Source: Deinococcus soli (ex Cha et al. 2016) | GTDB lineage: Bacteria > Deinococcota > Deinococci > Deinococcales > Deinococcaceae | Assembly: GCF_001007995.1 (NCBI RefSeq) | Contig: NZ_CP011389.1 | Coordinates: 1,488,001-1,552,000, forward strand | Direction: 5' to 3' | Length of the DNA: 64,000 nucleotides | Shown: positions 50,416 to 64,000 of the stretch, piece after piece | How positions within the stretch are numbered: position 1 is the first letter of the stretch | Layout of the letters: each line of letters begins with the position of its first letter | Translations under genes and position numbers: made by a program | The notes under the pieces: model-generated | Database searches by the model: none | What the model was told of the DNA's origin: nothing | What the model saw: only the letters and a program-made list of their open reading frames with translations

Positions 50416-50766
50416 TTATTCCCGGAGCGATGACTCAATCAGGGCGGCCACACCGGGCAGGTTCCGCATGACCTCCACGTTCCGCACACGCAGCACCCGG
50501 ATACCCGCACCCGCCAGCCCCCGCGACCGCTCGGCGTCATACGCCACAGCATCCGGCGAATCATGCGACGCGCCGTCCACCTCCACGCACACCCGCGCGG
50601 ACGGCGCGTAAAAATCCAGAATGAACCCCAGCAGCGGCACCTGCCGGCGAAACCGCACGGGATGCGACCGCAGCAGATCGAACCACAACCGCCGCTCCGC
50701 AGGCGTCATGGCCCCCCGCAACTCACGCGCACGCGGCACCAGACGCCTCGAATGCAGGTCACGCAT
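50416..50766 (-). CDS. DUF559 endonuclease-like protein
   Basis: A 116-residue protein of the DUF559/very-short-patch-repair-like nuclease fold. RLWFDLLRSHPVRFRRQVPL opens the fold, the acidic cluster is D51 in FILDFYAP and E62/D64 in VCVEVDGASHD, and AGIRVLRVRNVEVMRNLPGV is the conserved end. A nuclease is inferred; the substrate is unknown. The gene is precisely bounded by inverted palindromic repeats and appears inserted between pilT and dnaE. The ATG at 50764-50766 is the family start. Confidence 0.85.
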   Translation of the reverse strand: MRDLHSRRLVPRARELRGAMTPAERRLWFDLLRSHPVRFRRQVPLLGFILDFYAPSARVCVEVDGASHDSPDAVAYDAERSRGLAGAGIRVLRVRNVEVMRNLPGVAALIESSLRE

Positions 50767-50779
50767 GACCCGCAGCGTA

Positions 50780-50874
50780 ACCCCTCCGCCCCCTCCGGGG
50801 GCACCTCCCCTCAAGGGGAGGCAGCAAAAGGCTCCCCTTTGAGGGGAGCTGTCAGCGAAGCTGACTGAGGGGTT
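50780..50874 (-). repeat. Right palindromic repeats flanking the DUF559 gene
   Basis: The reverse complement of the 48-bp left repeat is at 50826-50874, identical but for one inserted A. Next to it (50780-50822) lies a related variant with the same order, GC-rich hairpin CCCCCTCCGGGGG then CTCCCCTCAAGGGGAG. Together they separate the DUF559 start from the dnaE stop. Confidence 0.85.
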
Positions 50875-50903
50875 CTCCGCACAGGGGAGGGGTCCGCCCG
50901 CGC

Positions 50904-54896
<3,993 letters not shown>

Positions 54897-54902
54897 TGGA
54901 TC

Positions 54903-54908
54903 AGGATA
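54903..54908 (-). promoter_or_regulatory. -10 box of a leaderless promoter for dnaE
   Basis: TATCCT on the minus strand ends 6 nt before the dnaE ATG, placing the transcription start at the start codon. The -35 region then falls within the 3' end of the preceding membrane protein gene. Confidence 0.55.
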
Positions 54909-54920
54909 GAGCCCCCCCGG

Positions 54921-55811
54921 TCACGGCGCTGTGACACCGGGACTTGACGCGCCGGGCGTCACGATCAGCACCGAATGGAACGCCTGACCCCGCAGCCAGG
55001 AGGCCAGTTCAGGAGCCGGGGACGCGCCCGTTGCCGGGACCGGATCACGCCGGGACACGGCGGTCACGGTGAATGGCTGGACGTCGTCCTCGGCGATGCA
55101 GCGCAGCGGCACGGCCCACTGCCCGCCCGTCACGCCGCCCGCCTGCCGGAAGGGCAGGTTCAGCGCCGGGGCCTCCACCGGCTGCCCGGCGTCCGTGAAG
55201 GTGCGCCGCTCGTCCTGCACCCACGCGCGCACCATGTCCGCGAAGGACTGCCCCTGCGGGAAGTCCTGCCACGCCACCAGACACAGCGAGTCCGGCTGCA
55301 CGCTGCCTGCCGGGAAGTCCCGGCAGCTGACCCGCGTGAAGCCCAGCGCAGCGGCCGAGGTCCACTGACCGTTCGTGGTGTACCGCACCACCTGCGTCCC
55401 GAGATCCCGCGCCCCCCACGCGAACATGCCCCCGACCAGCGCCACTGGCACGGCGTACAGCAGCGCGGCCCGCCACAGCGGCAGGGGCGGCAGCGCGGGC
55501 AGGCTCCGCAGTTCCGGGTGCCGCCAGAGTTGCATGGGCGCGGCAGCCTTCCCCAGGGTGCCGAAGGCCCCCCAGTAGGCGTGCGCGTACGCGCCGAAGG
55601 ACAGCGCCTGCACCAGGAACCACCAGGGGAACAGCCCCATGACCCGGTCCGCCAGCCGCGACAGCGGACTGCTGACCACCAGCACGACCAGTCCGGTCAG
55701 CATTCCCAGCAGGAACACCCCCTGAAGAAGCAGCGTCAGCCGCAGCGGGCCGGAGCGCGGGCGGAACTGCGGGCCGTCCGTCTGGATGTGGGAAGCGGTT
55801 CGGTCAGTCAT
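54921..55811 (-). CDS. Membrane protein of unknown function
   Basis: A 296-residue protein with three hydrophobic helices in the N-terminal half (LTLLLQGVFLLGMLTGLVVL; FPWWFLVQALSFGAYAHAYW; AALLYAVPVALVGGMFAW) and a soluble C-terminal domain of about 150 residues with three cysteines (VSCRDFPAG, DSLCLVAW, PLRCIAEDD), probably outside the membrane. The family is not recognised. It overlaps the related upstream gene (55804-56463) by 8 bp. Confidence 0.7.
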   Translation of the reverse strand: MTDRTASHIQTDGPQFRPRSGPLRLTLLLQGVFLLGMLTGLVVLVVSSPLSRLADRVMGLFPWWFLVQALSFGAYAHAYWGAFGTLGKAAAPMQLWRHPELRSLPALPPLPLWRAALLYAVPVALVGGMFAWGARDLGTQVVRYTTNGQWTSAAALGFTRVSCRDFPAGSVQPDSLCLVAWQDFPQGQSFADMVRAWVQDERRTFTDAGQPVEAPALNLPFRQAGGVTGGQWAVPLRCIAEDDVQPFTVTAVSRRDPVPATGASPAPELASWLRGQAFHSVLIVTPGASSPGVTAP

Positions 55812-56463
55812 CGGCGCGCTCCAGGCTGGCCTGCGCCAGGGGCAGTGCCGCGTCGGGCAGGGGCGCGGCGCGGCCCACGATCACCGGGCCGTCGTATCGC
55901 AGCGTGAACGGCACCTGCCGCAGCCCGGCGCGCAGCGTGACCCGCGCCTCCCCCATCACGCGGTCTCCCTGGCGGGTCAGGGGCAGGGCACCACCCTTGA
56001 TCCGGCCCCCGGCAGCCGTGACCGCCGACTGCAGGAGTTCGGCCATCAGGGGACCGTCCACGTTCGCCTGCACGCACCGGTTGCCCCGCACCGGACAGGG
56101 CACCATGATCAGTTCGAGGTCACGGGCCGACCGATCGAAGGCTGTCTGGGCCGTGAGGTCCACGTCCCGCGTCAGCTCGCGGTCGATCAGCAGCGCGCCG
56201 CCCAGGAGCAGCCCCAGGGTGGGCAGCAGGTAGAAGGGCAGCGAGGTCCGCCAGTCCCGGACCGGCACCTCGCCCCGCAGGGGCCACAGGGCGTGCAGCA
56301 GCGTCCCGAGGGCCGCGCCCAGCATCAGCGCCACGCTGATCAGGCTGGGCCAGGGGAAGTCCGCTGCGGGGCGCTGCACGTCCCGGAGCAGCGCGGGAAG
56401 CTGAAGGGCGCCGGCGGCGCTCATCAGGGCGGCGCTGATCAGCATCTGCCGTCGTGGGTTCAT
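55804..56463 (-). CDS. Membrane protein of unknown function
   Basis: A 219-residue protein with three membrane helices (LISAALMSAAGALQLPALL; SLISVALMLGAALGTLLHAL; LPFYLLPTLGLLLGGALLI) and a soluble C-terminal domain of about 110 residues with a CPVRGNRC pair. It has the same layout as the protein at 54921-55811, which suggests the two work together. No family is recognised. It is the first gene of this two-gene unit. Confidence 0.7.
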   Translation of the reverse strand: MNPRRQMLISAALMSAAGALQLPALLRDVQRPAADFPWPSLISVALMLGAALGTLLHALWPLRGEVPVRDWRTSLPFYLLPTLGLLLGGALLIDRELTRDVDLTAQTAFDRSARDLELIMVPCPVRGNRCVQANVDGPLMAELLQSAVTAAGGRIKGGALPLTRQGDRVMGEARVTLRAGLRQVPFTLRYDGPVIVGRAAPLPDAALPLAQASLERADD

Positions 56464-56572
56464 ATCCTGGCAGGGTAACGGCCCGGGTGCGCGGGCATGC
56501 GCTCAGGTGCGCGGACGTTCAACGTGAACGGACGTAAGAACCCTGCAAGGTTCCGCCGGGCACCCTGTACTC

Positions 56573-57154
56573 ATGAGACCGGGTCAGCTGGAGTTGCGGG
56601 TGGCGTACGTGCTGTTCGCTCTGCTGATCCTGGAGTCGTTCCTGGTGGCGCTGCTGGTGCCGCGCCCACAGGCGTTCGTGGTGATCCTGCCGGTTCTGGC
56701 GACGCTGGGTGTGGCGGCGTGGCTGGCGCCGCAGCTGGTGCGGCTATTGCGCGGGCACCGCGAGCTGAAAGAAGCCTACGCTCAGGAACTGCACTTTACG
56801 CGGCAGCTCATGGAGTCCGTGGAGCACGGCCTGACCGTGGCGGACGAGGACGGGCGGTTCGTGTTCGTGAACCGGGCGTACGCGCGGATGCTGGGCCTGA
56901 CGCCCGAGCGGGTGCTGGGACGCACGCCGTTCGAGTTCACGGTCCGGGAGGATCACGCGGCGCTGCGTGACGCGCGCGAGCAGCGCCTGGCGGGCACGTC
57001 GAGCACGTACCGCACGCGGCTGCGCCGCCCGGACGGGTCGCTGCTGGAGGTCGTGATCACGGGCTCGCCCCGCTGGCACGCGGGGCGGATCGTGGGGAAC
57101 GTCGCGGCGGTCGTGCCGCTGCGCGAGTTACGGGACGCGGACGACGGGGCGTAG
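56573..57154 (+). CDS. Membrane-anchored PAS-domain protein, no output domain
   Basis: A 193-residue protein with two N-terminal helices (VAYVLFALLILESFLVALLV; FVVILPVLATLGVAAWLAPQ), a short coiled linker, and one PAS domain (FTRQLMESVEHGLTVADEDG, then VFVNRAYARMLGLTPERVLG) with the PAC segment YRTRLRRPDGSLLEVVITGS. No kinase, GGDEF or methyl-accepting output follows; the stop is only 2 nt from the convergent panB stop. It may sense a ligand and act through protein contact. Confidence 0.85.
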   Translation: MRPGQLELRVAYVLFALLILESFLVALLVPRPQAFVVILPVLATLGVAAWLAPQLVRLLRGHRELKEAYAQELHFTRQLMESVEHGLTVADEDGRFVFVNRAYARMLGLTPERVLGRTPFEFTVREDHAALRDAREQRLAGTSSTYRTRLRRPDGSLLEVVITGSPRWHAGRIVGNVAAVVPLRELRDADDGA

Positions 57155-57156
57155 CG

Positions 57157-57978
<822 letters not shown>

Positions 57979-58024
57979 GCCCGGAGCGTAGCAGGGCCGG
58001 GCGCGTGCGAACTGGCGTTCCGCC

Positions 58025-59281
<1,257 letters not shown>

Positions 59282-59374
59282 CGCGTGAGTGTAGGCGCCG
59301 CCCTGCACCCCCGGCGCGGCGCGGGTCACACAGGACGGCGCACACTGCCCCGGGGCAGTGCCTGCCGTGCCGCG

Positions 59375-59854
59375 TCAGCTCTTGATGACCTCGCCGTAGC
59401 TGTGCAGCACGAGGTAGATGATCCAGCCGGTCACGGCGACGTACAGCCACACCGGGACCGTCCAGCGCACCCAGGCGCGGTGCTTGTTGAAGTACCCGCG
59501 CGCGGCGGGCAGGTCGATGTTGTTCAGGTTCCCGGCGGCCCTGAGACCCTTGACGGCGTTCCACAGGGCGCCCAGCGCCAGCGGCAGGTTCGCGGCGGCC
59601 AGGATGATGTGGCTGATCAGCAGCACGAAGTACGCCACTCGCCACTCCTCGGGCCCGGCGTATTTCTTCTCATAGCCCAGGCCCAGGCGGGTCAGGTACA
59701 GCACGAGGAAGATGGTGGCCAGGGTGCTGGCGACGATCATGGCTTTCATGTGGGCTTCTTTCAGCCCGCGTTTGATGAGGTACACGCCCACGCATAGCGC
59801 CAGGCCGCTCAGGATGATCGTGATGACCGCCCACTGGTTGATCGTTTCCGCCAT
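59375..59854 (-). CDS. DUF420 membrane protein (cytochrome oxidase-associated)
   Basis: A 159-residue protein with four to five helices ([80 protein letters not shown]). The His residues in [20 protein letters not shown] and HRAWVRW are in positions typical of DUF420, some members of which (CtaM) are needed for haem A-containing oxidase maturation. The location just upstream of ctaA, in divergent orientation, agrees. Confidence 0.9.
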   Translation of the reverse strand: MAETINQWAVITIILSGLALCVGVYLIKRGLKEAHMKAMIVASTLATIFLVLYLTRLGLGYEKKYAGPEEWRVAYFVLLISHIILAAANLPLALGALWNAVKGLRAAGNLNNIDLPAARGYFNKHRAWVRWTVPVWLYVAVTGWIIYLVLHSYGEVIKS

Positions 59855-60005
59855 AGTTCCGCCCAGTGTACGGGCGGCGTGAAGGTCAGGTGTCCGCGCC
59901 CGGGCGTGGGGGTGGGGGACAATCTTCTGCGGGGGGGGGCGGGTAGAATGCCGGGCGAGAGACCCCCGCCCTGGCCCCTACGGCCGGGCCTGACGGGCGG
60001 CGAGG

Positions 60006-60997
60006 ATGGTGACGATGAGTGGAACGCTGACAGTTCCGCGCGCCCGCGCGGGCGCGTGGCTCCCCCGGCTGGCCTGGGCGGCGCTGATCTATAACGTGCT
60101 GGTGATCCTGTGGGGCGCGGTGGTGCGCATCACGGGGGCCGGGGCAGGGTGCGGCGATCACTGGCCACTGTGCAACGGCGTGGTGGTGCCGCAGAGTCCC
60201 ACGCTGCATACCGTGATCGAGTTCAGTCACCGCCTGACCAGCGCCGCGAGCGGCCTGCTGGCGATCACGCTGATCGTGCTGGCGTTCCGGGCGGTGCCCC
60301 GGGGCCACCCGGCGCGGCTGGGCGCGGTGGTGTCGTTCGGGCTGATCCTGCTTGAGGGTCTGGTGGGGGGCGTGCAGGTGCTGCTGGGCCTCACGGCGGA
60401 CAGTACCGATCCGGCGCGCGGGTTCGTGCAGGGCATTCACCTCGCGAACACGTTCCTGCTGCTGGCGGCGCTGCTGCTCACGGCGCTGTGGGCCAGTGGC
60501 GCGCCGGGGCTGCGGCTGCGCCGTCAGGGGCTGGTGGGCGGCTGGAGTTACGTGGGCCTGGGGCTGATGCTCGTGCTGGGTATGGCGGGCGCGGTGACGG
60601 CGCTGGGGGACCTGCTGTTCCTGCCGGCCGACGGCAGCACGCCGATCGAGACGGTCAAACGGGACTTCGCGGTGACGGCCTCGGTCATCGAGAACCTGCG
60701 GGTGGTGCACCCGATGCTGGCGGTCCTGACCAGCGCCTTCCTGGTGTGGCTGGGCGTGTTCCTGCGCCGCGAGCGCCCAGGGGCCGAGGTGCGGCGCTGG
60801 AGCGCCGTGCTGTGGGGCGTGCTGGCCGTGCAGATGGTCGCGGGTTTCTCGAATGTGATCCTGAAAGCGCCGGGCTGGGTGCAGCTCGTGCACCTGCTGC
60901 TGGCGCTGGCGCTGTGGCTGGCGCTGGTCATGCTGGTGTACCGGGCCCTGACGGGACTGTCCGTCCAGGGCGGGCGCGCTAGGGTGGAGGGGAACGT

Positions 60998-61001
<4 letters not shown>
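60006..61001 (+). CDS. ctaA: Haem A synthase
   Basis: A 331-residue membrane enzyme with eight helices that oxidises the methyl group of haem O to make haem A. Conserved are the first-half haem ligands ([13 protein letters not shown]) and a CxxxxxxxC pair [13 protein letters not shown] with the regulatory disulfide seen in related enzymes, and the second-half histidines ([21 protein letters not shown]). It is the first gene of a ctaA-ctaB-type unit; the ctaB ATG overlaps its stop by 4 bp (ATGA). The start at ATG 60006 or ATG 60015 is not decided. Confidence 0.95.
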
Positions 61002-61927
<926 letters not shown>

Positions 61928-62138
61928 CCGGCGCGCGGGCCTGACTGGCGCGGCGTCCGGAGTCCGGGGGCCGCGCCCGCTGTTTCCCCGCGCGGCGTAA
62001 AGGCGCATGATGGTCGGGGACTGGAGGAACGTCAGGACACTTGCCCGAGGCTCATCTGGTCTCATGGCGGGTATGCCTGACCGGTCGGTAGAATGTGGGC
62101 GGAAGCTTGAACGCTGACCGCGCGGGGCCACCCACGCG

Positions 62139-62167
62139 TTCCACACGCCCGCGTGACGCTTTAGACT
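62139..62167 (+). promoter_or_regulatory. Candidate promoter of the coxB-ctaD operon
   Basis: TTCCAC (62139-62144), a 17-nt spacer, and TAGACT (62162-62167). The transcription start would fall near 62174, a few bases before the AAAGGAG ribosome site. A second -10-like TAGAAT is at 62089-62094. Confidence 0.5.
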
Positions 62168-62190
62168 GCAAGCAGAGGAAAGGAGTGACG

Positions 62191-63414
62191 TTGAATACCA
62201 CCACACACCGCAACAGCGGCACACGGAGGCGGGGCCGGCGGGTCCTGCCCACCCTAGCGATCCTGGGCGCGACCCTGCTGACCGGCTGTCAACCCGTGAC
62301 GCAGTCCCTGAGCATCGGGGACATGGCGTCGGCCTACAACCGGGAAATCTGGTGGATGAGCATCTGGGCGATTGCTCTGTCCATCATCATCTTTATCGGC
62401 GTGTCCTACGCGCTGTTCTACACGGTGCAGAAGTTCCGTGAAGACAGGCACGACGCCCCGCCCGCCCAGTTCCACGGGAACAACAAGCTCGAGACCATCC
62501 TGGTGGCCGTGCCTGTGGTGATCGTGATCCTGCTGAGCGTCCTGACCGTCAAGAGCATGGCGGTCCTGAACCCCACGCCCAACCAGGCGACCAAGATCGA
62601 CGTGCTCGCCAAGCAGTTCTGGTGGAACTTCGCGTACCCCGAGGTCACCAGTGACGCGGGTGGCGTGGTCACGAACGGCAACGAGATGATCATGCCGACC
62701 AAGGAAGCCGTGGCGCTGACCATCACCAGTGGCGACGTCATTCACGGCTTCTGGGCGCCGAACATCGGCGGTCAGCGCGCCGCGATGCCCAGCGTGAAGA
62801 AGACCTGGCAGGTCGACAACGACCGCGCCGGGGTGTACCAGGGCAACTGCTCGCAGCTGTGCGGGGCCAGCCACGCCAACATGCGCTACAAGGTCATCGC
62901 GCTGGATCAGGACCGCTACAACACCACGCTGGCCGCCATGAAGGCCTACCGCGCCCCCGAGCCCGCTCCCGGCAGCGCCGAGGCCCGCGGGTACACCCTG
63001 TTCATGCAGGGCAAGGCCAGCACGGGCGCGACCTCCTGCGCCGCCTGCCACCGCGTGCAGGGCACCCCTGCGGCGGGCGTGCAGGGCCCTGACCTGAGCT
63101 TCTTCGGCACGCGCCGCACGCTGGGCGCGGGCATGTGGGAAGCCATGACCGACGCGCAGTGGACCGACGCCAAGGCCGCCGAGGAACTGCACGCCTGGAT
63201 CAAGCACAGTCCGCTGGTCAAGCCCGGTAGCCTGATGCCCACCTATGACGGCAGCGAGTACATGGTCAAGGGCAAGATGGTCAAGGGCGGCACGCTGACC
63301 GACGCCGAGATCGACGACATCGCCGCGTACCTGCGCAGCCTCAAGCTGCCCGAGGAAGCGGACTACTGGAAGGGCACGCCCGTGCAGGGCGCACCCAACG
63401 GAGGCACCCAGTGA
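62191..63414 (+). CDS. coxB: Cytochrome c oxidase subunit II fused to cytochrome c
   Basis: A 407-residue caa3-type subunit II. A lipoprotein signal ends in LLTGC (C33). Two helices, then the CuA domain with the ligand motif [12 protein letters not shown] (C220, C224, H228, M231), then a cytochrome c domain with CAACH haem motif (C283, C286, H287) and a later Met in SLMPTYDG. It accepts electrons from c-type cytochrome or directly from quinol via its own haem c. TTG 62191 is preferred as start because AAAGGAG is 5 nt upstream; the in-frame GTG at 62185 overlaps that site. It overlaps ctaD (GTGA). Confidence 0.95.
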   Translation: MNTTTHRNSGTRRRGRRVLPTLAILGATLLTGCQPVTQSLSIGDMASAYNREIWWMSIWAIALSIIIFIGVSYALFYTVQKFREDRHDAPPAQFHGNNKLETILVAVPVVIVILLSVLTVKSMAVLNPTPNQATKIDVLAKQFWWNFAYPEVTSDAGGVVTNGNEMIMPTKEAVALTITSGDVIHGFWAPNIGGQRAAMPSVKKTWQVDNDRAGVYQGNCSQLCGASHANMRYKVIALDQDRYNTTLAAMKAYRAPEPAPGSAEARGYTLFMQGKASTGATSCAACHRVQGTPAAGVQGPDLSFFGTRRTLGAGMWEAMTDAQWTDAKAAEELHAWIKHSPLVKPGSLMPTYDGSEYMVKGKMVKGGTLTDAEIDDIAAYLRSLKLPEEADYWKGTPVQGAPNGGTQ

Positions 63415-64000
63415 CCGTTCAGCATGCCCCCGTTCAGGACGCCGGGGCCCGCCCGGGCCTCTGGGCCGTCCTGAAGGACTACATGATGACGACCGATCAC
63501 AAGAAGATCGGGACGCTCTACATCGCCACCAGCATCCTGGGCTTCGCCCTTGCGGGCATCCTCGCGGTGCTGATCCGCCTGCAGCTGGCCGTGCCGGACA
63601 ACACCTTCCTGGTGGGCAACACCTACAACCAGGTGCTGACCATGCACGCCGCGCTGATGATCTTCTTCTTCCTGATCCCGATCGGCCTGTTCGGCTTCGG
63701 GAACTGGTTCCTGCCGCTGCAGCTGGGCGTGCGGGACGTGGCGCTGCCACGCATCAACACCTTCGCGGTGTGGCTGTTCATCTTCAGCCTGATCCTGGTC
63801 GTGCTGGGCCTCGCCAACGGCGGCGCGCCCGGCGTCGGCTGGACCTTCTACTACCCCTTGAGCGTGGACGCCAACCAGACCGGCGTGACCGTGCTGATGG
63901 TCGCCCTGACCCTGAACGGCATCGCGTCGCTGCTGGGCAGCGCGAACTTCGCGGCGACCGTCGTGAACATGCGCGCCCCCGGCATGAGCCTGTGGCAGAT
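63411..64000 (+). CDS. ctaD: Cytochrome c oxidase subunit I (5' part, truncated by window edge)
   Basis: About 196 codons are visible. After a GTG start at 63411 come [20 protein letters not shown], the typical subunit I entry, and [20 protein letters not shown], where the histidine that ligates haem a is in MHA. The helices continue to the edge. It houses haem a, haem a3 and CuB and pumps protons. The first base pair overlaps the coxB stop (GTGA). Confidence 0.95.
   Translation, partial: MTVQHAPVQDAGARPGLWAVLKDYMMTTDHKKIGTLYIATSILGFALAGILAVLIRLQLAVPDNTFLVGNTYNQVLTMHAALMIFFFLIPIGLFGFGNWFLPLQLGVRDVALPRINTFAVWLFIFSLILVVLGLANGGAPGVGWTFYYPLSVDANQTGVTVLMVALTLNGIASLLGSANFAATVVNMRAPGMSLWQ

Noticed and set aside
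50367..50874. CRISPR-like repeat array
   Set aside because: Repeats are inverted, only two or three in number, and enclose a gene; no spacers.
62095..62190. Upstream extension of coxB to 62095
   Set aside because: The ribosome site AAAGGAG and the putative promoter lie within it, and the added residues do not look like a lipoprotein signal start.

Overview
The window is GC-rich, almost fully coded bacterial chromosome. Its gene content points to the genus Deinococcus or a close relative (inference). Three things support this. Many genes have a TANNNT -10 box 5-7 nt before the start codon, the leaderless layout described for Deinococcus. MurE lacks the DAP-type DNPR motif, as expected where peptidoglycan carries L-ornithine. 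The gene set also fits: a tandem deoxyadenosine/deoxyguanosine kinase pair, TtcA, an RtcB-family protein, DUF2270, and coxB fused to cytochrome c. No rRNA, tRNA, CRISPR array, prophage or intact insertion sequence was seen.

Layout. 1-7.5 kb: a partial gene end, a GH31 alpha-glucosidase, a DUF1801 protein, a VUT/queuosine-precursor-type transporter, an SDR with a DHFR-like reductase, and a molybdopterin oxidoreductase. 7.6-10.4 kb: the tldD-tldE protease pair. 10.4-13.1 kb: a tightly overlapping minus-strand operon (S51-like peptidase, DHFR-HhH fusion, three VOC proteins). 13.3-25.5 kb: an M36-like lipoprotein protease, an aldo/keto reductase, pnp, a class A PBP, ttcA, a HAD phosphatase, a LysE exporter, accD-accA and a LapA-like protein. 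25.6-32 kb: SPFH plus a small Arc-type regulator, two deoxynucleoside kinases, murE and rtcB. 32-38.4 kb: a non-coding nested inverted repeat, a HAD phosphatase, DedA, an MMPL exporter divergent from a HTH regulator, an APH-like kinase and a YqhA-like protein. 38.4-48 kb: a lipid-synthesis-like cluster, DUF2270, a subtilase, an MBL hydrolase, DNA polymerase III delta', a phosphoesterase, an LD-carboxypeptidase, a GNAT and a nitrilase-family amidase. 48-57 kb: an FTHF-cyclo-ligase-like protein, a DinB-like protein, pilT, a DUF559 nuclease cassette, dnaE, two membrane proteins and a PAS protein. 57-64 kb: panB, an MFS transporter, and the aerobic respiration block DUF420-ctaA-ctaB-coxB-ctaD, which runs off the right edge.

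Most of the window is housekeeping. The parts least explained by known genes are the repeats. A DUF559 nuclease gene is framed by near-perfect inverted palindromic repeats. A 505-bp non-coding element of similar geometry lies at 32 kb. A MITE-like hairpin family has three copies, two of which supply the stop codon of the adjacent gene. Three palindromic candidate operators (accDA, SPFH-Arc, HTH/MMPL) also deserve attention.
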